IMG/VR virus record: IMGVR_UViG_3300006622_000009
Coordinates: 1-52,116 of that record
DNA length: 52,116 nt
DNA from: a virus
Reading direction: 5' to 3' (one strand)
Part shown: in pieces, positions 27,301-34,650 of the stretch
How positions within the stretch are numbered: position 1 is the first letter of the stretch
Layout: the number at the start of each line of letters is the position of its first letter
The notes under the pieces: generated by a model
The model's input: the letters and a program-made list of their open reading frames with translations, nothing else
What the model was told of the DNA's origin: nothing
Databases searched by the model: none
Position numbers and translations under genes: made by a program

Positions 27301-30300
27301 TAGAAACTAAAATAAAAGATGATGCAAAACCAACAATCGAAACGCCCGCAGGAAGCCGACTATTTAATGAGCCCCTCGAAGAGGCGACAACAATTGCTAA
27401 TAGAATTAGCGAAAGAACAGGAATTGATTTCCAAGAAGCAGAGAGAATAACAAAACTTGATGAGCCCAGAGCAAGAAGAATTGCACAGGCCTTTGAAGCG
27501 TTAGAATCTGACCCAGAAAATCCAGAGGTAAAAGAAGCTTATCAAGCTATGATAGATGAAACTATCGAGCAGTATAATGCAATCATTGAAGCTGGATACA
27601 CACTTGAGGTTAACAATGCTGAGCCATATCAAAGCTCACAAGAAATGATTGAGGATTTACGCAACAACAAAAACCTCAAAATATTCTCTACCGAATCAGG
27701 ATTTGGAGAGGGGGGTGTAACAGATGCAGACAGAGCGTCTAATCCGTTACTCGCTCCAACTGAGTTCAAAGATAAGAATGGTGTGCCACTTCTTGCTAAT
27801 GATATATTTAGATTTGTACACGACTTCTTTGGTCATGCTAAAATGGGTAATGGTTTTGGCCCTATAGGTGAAGAGAATGCTTGGAATGTACACTCAAGAA
27901 TGTACTCTCCAAAAGCTAGACGTGCAATGACTACAGAAACAAGAGGTCAAAACTCTTGGGTTAATTTTTCTGGTGTAAATGATGAGGCATTTAAACTTAG
28001 AGATGAAGCTCGTGCACTCAGAAAAGAAGGAAAGTTTGATGAAGCAGCTAAAAAAGTAGAAGAGGCCTATGAACTAATGCGTTTTGCAGACCAAAAAATT
28101 GGACTGCTCCCAGAGGAATTCAGTAAAACAGACGATGAGATAGCCTCAGAACGCAAAGAGATGGCTTCTGCTAGACGCAAAGCAGCTAAGGTAGTACCAC
28201 CACCTAAAAGAAAAAAGGTGACAGTAGATGAAGCCGCTGCGCTTAAAGACCAAATTAGATTAGAAGCGAGAGCTGCAAGAGAATCCAAACAAAATCAATC
28301 TCAAAAGCGTAAGGCAATAGCCGACAAGATAAGAGGCTTTGTTCGTGACGGCTCTATTACATCCAAGCAAGCATCTTCAATAATAAATAGAATATCCAAG
28401 ATAAACTTAGACAATCCAAAGTCAGTTAACAATGCACTTGCGTATGCTGAAAAAATAATGATTGACGCAGAGAATGATAAGAAGTTATCTGATGCTCAGT
28501 CTATTAGAAAAAAAATAAAGAAAGCTGCCAAAGGAGAAAAGGTTGATGCTATTGCAGTTGAGAGCGCAAAGAACTTTGCACTTATAAACCCAAACACAGT
28601 TGAGGACATAGACCTATATCTTGAAAACGCCAAGAAAGTTTTAGATGGTCTAAGACCAAGCCGTGTTAAGGGAACTGGTATTGCAATCAAGCCCACATTT
28701 AATGTAGACGAAATAAATCAATACACATCCAGTTCTTTACAAAGGGAGATTGAAATTGAAAACGAACTATTCAAACAAAACTTTGAAGATGTCACTGGGC
28801 TAAATGCAGATGAGTTTTCAGTTTCAGAGATGAGAGATATTCTTTACGCTGAAGATACCACGCAGGAGCAGATAGATAGTAAAGCAAATAAAAGACAAGA
28901 GCTTATACGAAGAGCGATTAACAATGCTTTTGATAGGTACTCTACCGTTGCTAAGTCTATGCTCAAAAAGGGTGTAGACCCATTCACAGGAGAGGTAGTA
29001 GAAGTTTCTGATGAAGCTAAGTCAAGAGTAAATAGATTCTTAAGAATAGACATAGACAAGCTAAATAATTCTGAGGCACTAAAAGCAATAGACTCGCTTG
29101 TAAACTTTTTAACCAATCTATCTACCGCAGGTATGGATGTGGTAATCGGAAGAGACTCTGGTGAAGATGCAGCTCAACTACTTGCAAACAAAGGATTTAA
29201 AGCAAGAAATGTTAAATCACTAGGCAGATTGTGGAATACATGGATTTCTTCTCTACCAAACTTTTATCAGTACATATTTACAAGCCCATCCCAGGCCAGG
29301 GAATTTGATAAGCAGATAGGAACAAGAGCCTATGTGGATGGAGCAGCTTCTGCTGAAACAGAAACAAACAAAAAGATAGATGATTTCATAAAAAAATTCA
29401 ACAAGACAAAACCAAATGGTAAGTCATTCAACAATATAGAAAACATCACTGAAAGAGGGATGGGCGCATTCATGATGAGAAGCGTAGATAAGGATGCGCA
29501 GGTTGAGTTTGATAGAAGAAAAAAATTAATAGAGCAATCAATAACAAGACTTAGTGAAGGTAAAGAGGTTGAAGTTAAGAAGTCTCAAGAATACCAAGTA
29601 GCATATGACAAGATACTTAAGGACTCAAATTCAGTTCAGGAAGTAAGAGAAAAAATGAATAAAACAAACTTGCAAGCTGTTGAGTTTGTACAAGATATGT
29701 GGTCTGAAATATACGAGGACCTCTCAGATGTTTCTCTGAATGTTTACAATAGTGTGTTAGGTAGAGATTTAAACTACACCACTGATACTTTTGGTAAAAC
29801 TGAAAAGGTAGAAGACATTGAAGAGTTAGGAGCTCCAGCTTACTACGACACAAGAAAGAGAGTTTATGATGAAAAAACAGGAGTATTAAAGCCAACGATA
29901 CGGCCAACACAATTACCAAAGGGTAGAGTTGTTGACCTTAGCTTTGATTCGAATAACTTTTCTGCATACAAGAGGGCTCTTATAGATATTAATACAGCAG
30001 AAACCACGCAAAGGATAATAGGTTTCTTAAACTCAGATGCTTTCAAAAAAATAGTGCCATCAAAAGATGTAAGAGAACTTGTAAAAGATAGGGTAAATCT
30101 TATTGTTGATGCAAAAAGAAACGTATCAAAACCATATAAGGACAATTATTCAGGGATTGTTAACAGCATAAATCAAGTATCAAAATTAGGATATGCCAGA
30201 GTGCTTGGTGGTCCTTTTCAATTTATAAAACAGTTGACTCCATTTGTAAACACACTTATAAATGCAGGACCTGAAAATACTGCGCTAGCCATTTCACTTA

Positions 30301-31571
30301 TGACAAATAGAGATGTGCAAAATGCTATTAATAATTCTGGCAAACCAATAGCAAATAGAGGTCTATCTTCTCAGTCTACTATTACATTGGATTCCAGATT
30401 AAGAAAGGCAGCTGATGCTGAAAATATTCTTAAGCTTGTTGGAAAGAAACTTGGAAGAGGTATAGTGGACCTTGGTGAAGCAAGCTTGAAATTATTTCTT
30501 GTTGCACCAGATAGGTTTACTGCAAGAGCATCTTTCTTAGCTTACTACATTCAGGAGCTATCAAAAAAAGGAGTGGACATCTCTGGAATAGATTGGTCTA
30601 CTCACAAGATTGAAGGAGACCCAGCTGCCAAAGCTCAGTTTGAAGTTGACAGACAACAAAATATATCTGATGCAGACATTCAAGGTGAATTATTTTCGTC
30701 AAAAAATCCAGGGGCGCAGATGATTAGAAAGATTTTATTTCCATTTGCATCATTTCAAATGAATCAAAAGACCAGGGCGTTCAATGATTTAAGGACAATA
30801 CTATCCAGAACTGCATCGTCTCAAGACAGGTTGTCTGCAGGAAGGTCTCTCTCCGCATTGCCAGCTGAATCTGTAACTTTTCAAGGGATAGGATTTATTT
30901 TGAGTACAATTTTAGCGGCATTAGCTTTAGGTTTAATTGCATATGATGAAGACGATGAGGAGGCATACAAGCGTGAGCTTAATTCGATTAAGGGCAGGCT
31001 TAGAAATATAGTTACCGATATCATATCTCCTGTGCCTTCATTAGATGAAAGTGTTATTAGCTTTTTAAATGTATTTTTAGAACAAGAGGATAAGTTATTT
31101 GTCGGAAACAAAGAAGATATACTTAGAGATTTAGGTACAATTGGCATACCTGCCACAAAAGCAATAGAGTTAATTGAAATTTCTACGATTATAGATAGAG
31201 GCACAATAAAAACAGAATTCTTTGGAAGAGAAACAGAAAAGAAACTTACTGATGAAGCTATAGATAATTTGAGATTGGCACTCGTAGTTAAAACCTTGCA
31301 CAATGCAGGTGTTCTGACACCTGAGTTTGATTACATAGCAAATGTAATTGTAAAGAAATCTAAGAAGATGACTGAAGAAGAAAAGAAAAAAAGCAAGCCT
31401 AAGAAAATAAAGATGAGCGTTTTAAAAGACTTAAATCCTGAGCTTTATAATGAAATTAGAAGGTCTAAAAAAGAATTGAAAGCATCAAGTGGAAATGATA
31501 TTCTTCGGCAAACCGCAATCAAACCCTCCAGTATCAAAGAGTCTGGACTAGAGGAAACTCCTGTAAAATAA
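24336..31571 (+). CDS. Giant internal (ejected) virion protein with embedded HDxxGH domain
   Basis: 2411 residues. The N-terminus carries two copies of a short motif (VLKRDGYYSKSFTDFVKQF and VVSRDGLYSGQAQDFEAKY) seen in cargo proteins of Bacteroidetes phages. Hydrophobic stretches near residues 470-490, 675-700 and 2180-2205 could insert into membranes. Residues about 1003-1213 form a highly conserved-looking module: SRLFNEPLEEAT, then RFVHDFFGHAKMG (His1162, Asp1163, His1167), GEENAW (Glu1179/1180) and MTTETRGQNSWVNF. The His/Asp/Glu set looks like a metal site, but its reaction is unknown. The remaining two-thirds is helical, Lys/Glu rich. By size and gene order it corresponds to T7 gp16, the ejected DNA-translocation protein. 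No RNA polymerase DxDxD motif was found. Confidence 0.7.
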   Translation: MDELEKLYAVLKRDGYYSKSFTDFVKQFENQDYRSKVFNVVSRDGLYSGQAQDFEAKYYNPQLIQETIATDEEAAEYNQELEIAQQQYEELKKEQLKRLEAERVAEEIKRVRQAQLERGMMPPEQTPEQEAELLNQALSQFEVNYDAARQRVPEDYAEQKYKSPQQLSLEIKDKGYDFETDDEYYNQFNTGDGSFIDTHFSAEKLRGIGIDPVAFEGFLEQTGRKSDLQDKYSKGFYEDKFRLLAAQRGVDRALQYDLDRDSAINDYLKTLLARKQERQSLQKQRENGGKLVRPAANEKVNLGLDLNNYRNYVKSEFRVYDERLREQKAEAQEDYQKNQNDNLGQGLLSFRKVGRTIDDFVETIESSIYGFLGDVTGSDYLKSVAEAVGDEAFQESVFAPPTYSYSKAEGKKVNYNNQEYVVDKNGQVYNTDQKLIVTSLLDENDYKNIIAESEKTEETTVDVSLVGGMIEFSAVLTDLLLQIGYTAATIVGPGKFAKAMKLGKMGKGGEKIYNTLSKVPTLPVRKTIVNSVIAQSQIGYGRGYTDTYVAAKEAGLTDSKAKELANIAAQQTGIWYGITAPIAIQGRAIDGLLGQKAKTTIAEAMKKFVKTGSKKDFADVMSGMAKGGKIFGITGMREAVQENVQEFGNVYRINKGINEAAGQKILRDTITMSDVAQTTILSFLAGGLAGTIGSMAQSNKRQKSMFDFGTKNSSDKMNALGLLTNEYDKSVDVANGMVANGTMTQSQADDLVSMMESYRTSIGSMPETTTPETAESILPKLSELRSLENEKESTDSVFHPAIDKKIEKLKEEISISVIYDQLPTAERLELKNQAENILKKELKPSEITDKAIYDKVIQILTPKIPKDAVQKQEAGDISITEPTPAIQEVEEEVRVTPEEEVEEEVTPQLYKLPETKNEWVKDFDIIDNRGGKAELEIEEDGKTGRWYVENNKTGRIVAVTTKAEAQAQINNPTYDYGEGEPIITATEEVETKIKDDAKPTIETPAGSRLFNEPLEEATTIANRISERTGIDFQEAERITKLDEPRARRIAQAFEALESDPENPEVKEAYQAMIDETIEQYNAIIEAGYTLEVNNAEPYQSSQEMIEDLRNNKNLKIFSTESGFGEGGVTDADRASNPLLAPTEFKDKNGVPLLANDIFRFVHDFFGHAKMGNGFGPIGEENAWNVHSRMYSPKARRAMTTETRGQNSWVNFSGVNDEAFKLRDEARALRKEGKFDEAAKKVEEAYELMRFADQKIGLLPEEFSKTDDEIASERKEMASARRKAAKVVPPPKRKKVTVDEAAALKDQIRLEARAARESKQNQSQKRKAIADKIRGFVRDGSITSKQASSIINRISKINLDNPKSVNNALAYAEKIMIDAENDKKLSDAQSIRKKIKKAAKGEKVDAIAVESAKNFALINPNTVEDIDLYLENAKKVLDGLRPSRVKGTGIAIKPTFNVDEINQYTSSSLQREIEIENELFKQNFEDVTGLNADEFSVSEMRDILYAEDTTQEQIDSKANKRQELIRRAINNAFDRYSTVAKSMLKKGVDPFTGEVVEVSDEAKSRVNRFLRIDIDKLNNSEALKAIDSLVNFLTNLSTAGMDVVIGRDSGEDAAQLLANKGFKARNVKSLGRLWNTWISSLPNFYQYIFTSPSQAREFDKQIGTRAYVDGAASAETETNKKIDDFIKKFNKTKPNGKSFNNIENITERGMGAFMMRSVDKDAQVEFDRRKKLIEQSITRLSEGKEVEVKKSQEYQVAYDKILKDSNSVQEVREKMNKTNLQAVEFVQDMWSEIYEDLSDVSLNVYNSVLGRDLNYTTDTFGKTEKVEDIEELGAPAYYDTRKRVYDEKTGVLKPTIRPTQLPKGRVVDLSFDSNNFSAYKRALIDINTAETTQRIIGFLNSDAFKKIVPSKDVRELVKDRVNLIVDAKRNVSKPYKDNYSGIVNSINQVSKLGYARVLGGPFQFIKQLTPFVNTLINAGPENTALAISLMTNRDVQNAINNSGKPIANRGLSSQSTITLDSRLRKAADAENILKLVGKKLGRGIVDLGEASLKLFLVAPDRFTARASFLAYYIQELSKKGVDISGIDWSTHKIEGDPAAKAQFEVDRQQNISDADIQGELFSSKNPGAQMIRKILFPFASFQMNQKTRAFNDLRTILSRTASSQDRLSAGRSLSALPAESVTFQGIGFILSTILAALALGLIAYDEDDEEAYKRELNSIKGRLRNIVTDIISPVPSLDESVISFLNVFLEQEDKLFVGNKEDILRDLGTIGIPATKAIELIEISTIIDRGTIKTEFFGRETEKKLTDEAIDNLRLALVVKTLHNAGVLTPEFDYIANVIVKKSKKMTEEEKKKSKPKKIKMSVLKDLNPELYNEIRRSKKELKASSGNDILRQTAIKPSSIKESGLEETPVK

Positions 31572-31598
31572 AAAGAGCCCTACTGTTCTTCAGGCTCT
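31564..31598 (-). terminator. Rho-independent terminator for leftward transcripts
   Basis: On the minus strand AGAGCC pairs with GGCTCT, followed by TTTTATTTTA. The T-run is on the minus strand only, so it stops leftward transcription. It overlaps the last codons of the giant plus-strand gene, and so separates the two convergent blocks. Confidence 0.85.
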
Positions 31599-31715
31599 CT
31601 TATACGCTGAAATATTTCGTCTAGGTCTCATCAGTGATAAATTTTATAGTCTCCCTAGCTGACTTTTTTAATCAACAAATTGGCCGAAGCTTCAGAGTTG
31701 ACTCTTTGTTATCGA
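31564..31715 (-). ncRNA. Candidate phage small RNA (about 150 nt)
   Basis: A complete promoter (TTTG-N20-TAACTTTG, 31720-31751) points into a gene-free stretch of about 150 nt that ends exactly in a strong leftward terminator. The longest ATG frame inside is 13 codons. The predicted RNA contains short pairing elements (GAAGCTTC, the CTAGG/CCTAG pair) and the terminator stem. It lies downstream of the last leftward gene and converges on the end of the giant internal protein gene, so it is antisense to that gene only over the last few codons. No known RNA family was recognised. Confidence 0.5.
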
Positions 31716-31719
31716 ATTT

Positions 31720-31751
31720 CAAAGTTAATACTTTGATTTCTAATTTCCAAA
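31720..31751 (-). promoter_or_regulatory. Leftward promoter TTTG-N20-TAACTTTG
   Basis: Read on the minus strand: TTTG at 31751-31748, a 20-nt spacer, then TAACTTTG at 31727-31720. It matches the Bacteroidetes -33/-7 consensus. The -33 part lies inside the 27-codon membrane peptide gene. No open frame follows, pointing to a non-coding transcript. Confidence 0.65.
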
Positions 31752-31823
31752 CCAACTTGAAATTAAATAGAAAAAACATCCACTTAAAATCATAGCTATA
31801 AGAAGCTCAACATTTTGTTTCAT
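31740..31823 (-). CDS. Single-span membrane micropeptide (27 aa)
   Basis: A 27-codon gene whose ATG overlaps the stop of the nuclease gene as ATGA, the junction used throughout this operon. The peptide starts MKQNVELLIAMILSGCFFY and is one hydrophobic helix of about 18 residues with a Cys in the middle, ending SSWFGN. It could sit in the inner membrane. The Cys is a possible lipidation or disulphide site, but the flanking residues are a poor lipobox. Last gene of the leftward operon. Function unknown. Confidence 0.5.
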   Translation of the reverse strand: MKQNVELLIAMILSGCFFYLISSWFGN

Positions 31824-32209
31824 ATCTTTAGCTTTTTTATATCCCACTTCTTGCCTATAGAATTAAGGGCAGACACCAGAGGTCTTTTCCTGTCTATCCA
31901 TTCCGCTTTGTAGTAGCATCTCTCAACCATACACTCAGCAAGAGGTATGTCTCTGTCGTCATATGGATAGCTATGCGTTACCTTTAGAACGATGGCTTTG
32001 TCAGTGTGCCATGAGTCACATATCCTTTCAAGTAGAAGCCTTTGTCCAATTGGTATATCATTACCGATTCTCTTGACCTCCATAAGTATTAAGGCTTCAT
32101 TATCAAACTCAAAGGCAGCATCAATATCTGATGGATGTATTTTTCCATTCTGAACACCACTAAAGTCTATGGCTTGTTTCACTTGGCTTGAGTTTCTAAT
32201 CAGACTCAT
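31820..32209 (-). CDS. PD-(D/E)XK family nuclease (129 aa)
   Basis: The motif run HPSDIDAAFEFDNEALILME followed by VKR gives the core residues: Asp28 or Asp30, then Glu44-x-Lys46, followed by a helix with GQRLLLERICDSW. This is the typical minimal PD-(D/E)XK fold seen in small phage endonucleases and Holliday-junction-resolving enzymes. The C-terminus is basic (KKWDIKKLKI). It overlaps the small gene before it and the membrane peptide gene after it. Likely roles are resolving recombination intermediates or trimming DNA ends; the substrate is not evident from sequence. Confidence 0.7.
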   Translation of the reverse strand: MSLIRNSSQVKQAIDFSGVQNGKIHPSDIDAAFEFDNEALILMEVKRIGNDIPIGQRLLLERICDSWHTDKAIVLKVTHSYPYDDRDIPLAECMVERCYYKAEWIDRKRPLVSALNSIGKKWDIKKLKI

Positions 32210-32324
32210 TGTCTATATCATCTAACATTTGCTGAAGCATTCTTATGGTATCAAAGTTTGGCTCTTCAGAAAGCTTCTCTCTGTTTATAGCTTCAATTAT
32301 TTCTTCCTTATTGCTCTTTGTCAT
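32196..32324 (-). CDS. Small acidic protein (42 aa)
   Basis: A 42-codon frame, MTKSNKEEIIEAINREKLSE and so on, ending in a very acidic helix (QMLDDIDNESD). Its stop lies 14 nt inside the nuclease gene, as is usual in this tightly packed operon. Two amphipathic helices are likely; no motif is recognised. It lies downstream of a 125-nt stretch that has no convincing frame of its own. Confidence 0.5.
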   Translation of the reverse strand: MTKSNKEEIIEAINREKLSEEPNFDTIRMLQQMLDDIDNESD

Positions 32325-32449
32325 AATCTTGGAATATTATTTCTACATAAAAAAATATCAAGTCAAATATTACTGCCCTATATTGATTATGATAGTTTGT
32401 AATTGTTACACCCAACGAAAGGTGGTTCATAGAAGTGTTAAAACCGTAG

Positions 32450-32566
32450 TCAATCTTCATCTTCTTTGTTTGACCTTTCAATCTCTTTACATTCATTGCA
32501 TTGATATACGCATCTTGAATATGAAAACTCATCATCAATACAAAGAAAGTTATTCTTCTCTATCAT
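32450..32566 (-). CDS. Small Cys-rich protein, zinc-knuckle-like (38 aa)
   Basis: A 38-codon gene whose ATG lies inside the last codons of the gene before it (17-nt overlap). Cysteines at 9, 19, 23 and 26 (LCIDDEF, then RCVYQCNECKEIE) could hold one zinc ion. The C-terminus is Glu/Asp/Lys rich. Another frame of this stretch is longer (76 codons) but has no protein-like pattern, whereas this one shows a clear metal-binding layout and an operon-type overlap. Function unknown. Confidence 0.55.
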   Translation of the reverse strand: MIEKNNFLCIDDEFSYSRCVYQCNECKEIERSNKEDED

Positions 32567-32870
32567 CTTCTATTTCCTTTTGAAGATTAGCTAGTGCTCT
32601 CCACGCAACCTTTGTGGAGTGTCTAACACCATCTGAGTCTGTTGTTCCAGCCTCCATAAGGTGTCGTGTCAATGCGTCAAGCTCATCGCCTGACTTACTT
32701 CTGTCCCAATGAAGTGGCTTGTCTGGATTGTGTTGCTGGTTTCCAGCAAAGCTACATCTAGCAATCTCTCTAATTGCATCAGGAAAATACATAAGCACCC
32801 CAGAAAATACAGGAGTTTTCTTCCTCTCCTCTGGATTTTTAATATCGTAAGTTGTGTCTGTTGTCCACAT
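32550..32870 (-). CDS. dATP/dGTP diphosphohydrolase-like protein (N-terminal-domain type)
   Basis: 106 residues. The pattern VFSGVLMYFPDAIREIARCS, then GNQQHNP, PLHWDRSKS.DELDALTRHL and DSDGVRHSTKVAWRALA, is that of a phage protein family annotated as dATP/dGTP diphosphohydrolase N-terminal domain. The reaction is recalled from the annotation and is not provable here; such enzymes adjust the dNTP pool. An ATG further upstream in frame would give 124 codons, but the start MWTTDTTYD overlaps the upstream stop as TAATG, and the conserved part begins after it. Neighbours are a metallophosphoesterase and a nuclease, consistent with nucleotide or DNA metabolism. Confidence 0.6.
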   Translation of the reverse strand: MWTTDTTYDIKNPEERKKTPVFSGVLMYFPDAIREIARCSFAGNQQHNPDKPLHWDRSKSGDELDALTRHLMEAGTTDSDGVRHSTKVAWRALANLQKEIEDDREE

Positions 32871-33586
32871 TATAATTCCATTAAACAATTTATTGCTGTG
32901 TGTCCACCTAAAACAACGCCACATCCTATGGCTTGTTTCTTGAAATGTTTAGCGTAAGCTGCAGCATATGCATTAGCATCAATACCGCAGCCTACTTGCA
33001 TACCAAACACTCTGAAGTTTCTTCCAACCATCCATTCACTATAAGCCTGCGTGTGTATATGGCCCTGAACGGTTGACATCATATCGTTCTTCGCTCTAGT
33101 TCTAGCTGTCCCTCCTTCTCCGTGAATGTACTGAACATCATCATAGACAAATCTTTCACCCCAATTCCAATGAGTTCCAAGCACTTCATTATAATCCTTA
33201 ATCCATTCCTTTGGTATAGCTGAGGTAAATGCTTTACGCATTATCATTCTGTCGTGGTTTCCAATGCAGACATCTGCAACAGGAAATGCATCAGCCCACC
33301 TCTCTACATCTGATATAGCGTAGCTAAGCTCCTCTCCTCCGCCCATACCATTAGGGTCTGTCTCGTGGTATGATGAGTAGTGGTTGTCAATTATATCTCC
33401 AATAAAGATAACTTGATTGCAGTTGAACTTGGCATAAGTCTCTTGACAAAAATCTAAGTAGCCATCTAGCTCAAACGGAGCGTGTATATCTCCTATGACA
33501 AGTATCCTTCTTTCTTTCCTAGTAAGATTATCGTAGGCAATCTTTTTATTACCACTTAATCTTGGTCTAAAGTCTGTCGGTTTCAT
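32870..33586 (-). CDS. Calcineurin-like metallophosphoesterase
   Basis: 238 residues with all the family blocks in order: GDIH (32-35), GDIIDNH (63-69), GNHD (109-112) and GHIH (175-178). These residues bind two metal ions and the phosphate ester. Phage members include nucleases (SbcD/Mre11-like), protein phosphatases and cyclic-nucleotide or nucleoside phosphatases. This one lacks the extra capping domain of SbcD and is the size of stand-alone phosphatases. It overlaps the gene before it by 20 nt and the diphosphohydrolase-like gene after it by 1 nt. Substrate unknown. Confidence 0.85.
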   Translation of the reverse strand: MKPTDFRPRLSGNKKIAYDNLTRKERRILVIGDIHAPFELDGYLDFCQETYAKFNCNQVIFIGDIIDNHYSSYHETDPNGMGGGEELSYAISDVERWADAFPVADVCIGNHDRMIMRKAFTSAIPKEWIKDYNEVLGTHWNWGERFVYDDVQYIHGEGGTARTRAKNDMMSTVQGHIHTQAYSEWMVGRNFRVFGMQVGCGIDANAYAAAYAKHFKKQAIGCGVVLGGHTAINCLMEL

Positions 33587-33758
33587 CTTGGTGAATGTCT
33601 TTTGTTTCTTTGAGAAGTTGTATGAGTCTATCTATTGTGTTGTTTGCAGACTCATATTCGCCATCAATTAGCGACTCATAAAGCTCGGTCACATCGTCAT
33701 AGACTGTATCCATGAGCATGTTTATGTACTTAACGGTATTGAATCCTGCCTTATGCAT
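33567..33758 (-). CDS. Hypothetical protein (63 aa), first gene of a leftward operon
   Basis: MHKAGFNTVKYINMLMDTVY continues into acidic helices (DDVTELYESLIDGEYES, RLIQLLKETKDIHQDE). It is helical and acidic with no recognised family. It is preceded by a full promoter (TTTG-N19-TAGTTTTG) with a 14-nt gap to the ATG, so it heads the transcript covering the metallophosphoesterase, diphosphohydrolase-like and nuclease genes. It overlaps the phosphoesterase by 20 nt. Confidence 0.65.
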   Translation of the reverse strand: MHKAGFNTVKYINMLMDTVYDDVTELYESLIDGEYESANNTIDRLIQLLKETKDIHQDETDRL

Positions 33759-33772
33759 TCTTACATTTTTAC

Positions 33773-33803
33773 CAAAACTATTTATTTTTTCTCAAAAAAC
33801 AAA
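33773..33803 (-). promoter_or_regulatory. Leftward promoter TTTG-N19-TAGTTTTG
   Basis: On the minus strand, TTTG at 33803-33800, a 19-nt spacer, then TAGTTTTG at 33780-33773, 14 nt before the ATG at 33758. Full match to the Bacteroidetes consensus. It drives the 33758-31740 operon. Confidence 0.7.
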
Positions 33804-33806
33804 GAA

Positions 33807-34040
33807 TTATTTATCCATATGATAAAGAAAGTTCTTTCCTATTGTGGGATTGATTTTATTTATGGCCCTGTAAATGGCTCTTGACTTCTTTTTTACAGCT
33901 TCTTTTTCTGCTTTTGTTGAGTCAGTCCCTAGGTTTGTGTACATCCAACTGTCGATTCTAAAAAGCTCGTCAAGTTTCTTTCGTCTAGTCCAGGTCTTGA
34001 ACTCAACAATCTTATCTATGTCGTCGTATCCGTATTTCAT
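33807..34040 (-). CDS. Hypothetical basic protein (77 aa)
   Basis: MKYGYDDIDKIVEFKTWTRR leads into Lys-rich helices (KAEKEAVKKKSRAIYRAINK) and ends FLYHMDK. Predicted helical and basic, plausible as a nucleic-acid-binding protein, but no family is recognised. It starts 10 nt after the DnaA-domain-like gene and ends just before the 33.77 kb promoter, so it is the last gene of the upstream leftward transcript. Confidence 0.65.
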   Translation of the reverse strand: MKYGYDDIDKIVEFKTWTRRKKLDELFRIDSWMYTNLGTDSTKAEKEAVKKKSRAIYRAINKINPTIGKNFLYHMDK

Positions 34041-34050
34041 TTTATTTTAT

Positions 34051-34650
34051 TTAATGTATGTTAGCTAATCCCTCGTGTGAATTATATATTGTACCATCAT
34101 ATCCCGAGCCCTTCCACTCAAGTGATTTGAAATATAAATCTATCTTCTCTCTAATAGGCTCTACGTGGTGTTCTTTAATATCAAAATCAGAAAACATGGC
34201 AGCCATTTCGCTTACTTTATAAAGCCTATCTTCTAGATTTGCATTCATTTTCTTTAGCTCTTTCACTTCCTTTCTTAGATTGTGAAGCTCGACGTGAGAT
34301 ATCTCAAGGTCCTGTCTTCTTTCACTCTCCTCTTTTGTCTCTAGTGTCGACATGGTGTTCATCTTCTTAGCGATAGACATGATGTCATCATATTTTTTCT
34401 TGAAGTCCTTGTCTATTTCATAAAGCTCCACTGTTCTTTTAACACCGTGGATAATAGTTGCGTGGTTTCTTTTCATTGCTCTTGCAACCTCTACCTGTCT
34501 CATTCCAAGATAGTTAGTGCATATGTAAGAATATATAAACCTACCCTCAGCATAATCTCTATCTCTCTTTTTATCCTGTATGTTTATCTTAAGCTTCTTG
34601 TTGATTATGTTTCTAAGAGTTGTATTTGATATGTTCAAAATATTGGTCAT
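34051..34650 (-). CDS. DnaA domain IV-like DNA-binding protein with coiled coil
   Basis: 199 residues. Residues 21-80 resemble the C-terminal DNA-binding domain of DnaA: RFIYSYICTNYLGMRQVEVA (37-56) is the helix-turn-helix, and RNHATIIHGVKR (61-72) corresponds to the DHTTVLHA signature that reads the DnaA box. No AAA+ ATPase part is present. Residues 100-160 form a coiled coil (LHNLRKEVKELKKMNANLED), suggesting dimerisation. It could bind an origin or act as a repressor or replication adaptor. A second protein of this type is at 41694-41981. It overlaps the gene before it by 38 nt. Confidence 0.7.
   Translation of the reverse strand: MTNILNISNTTLRNIINKKLKINIQDKKRDRDYAEGRFIYSYICTNYLGMRQVEVARAMKRNHATIIHGVKRTVELYEIDKDFKKKYDDIMSIAKKMNTMSTLETKEESERRQDLEISHVELHNLRKEVKELKKMNANLEDRLYKVSEMAAMFSDFDIKEHHVEPIREKIDLYFKSLEWKGSGYDGTIYNSHEGLANIH

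Noticed and set aside
31610-31640. Hammerhead-ribozyme-like core (CTGATGAG ... CGAAA on the minus strand)
   Set aside because: Stem II would have only one base pair, and no stem I/III pairing or NUH cleavage site can be placed. Probably chance, although it lies inside the small-RNA candidate.
32308-32538. 76-codon minus-strand frame
   Set aside because: It overlaps the Cys-rich 38-codon frame, which fits the operon overlaps and shows a metal-binding pattern. The longer frame has no protein-like pattern in its second half and runs 17 nt into the 42-codon gene.
32871-32924. Longer start for the dATP/dGTP diphosphohydrolase-like gene
   Set aside because: The extra 18 codons lie inside the phosphoesterase gene. 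The ATG at 32870 overlaps the upstream stop as TAATG, matching the style of this operon.
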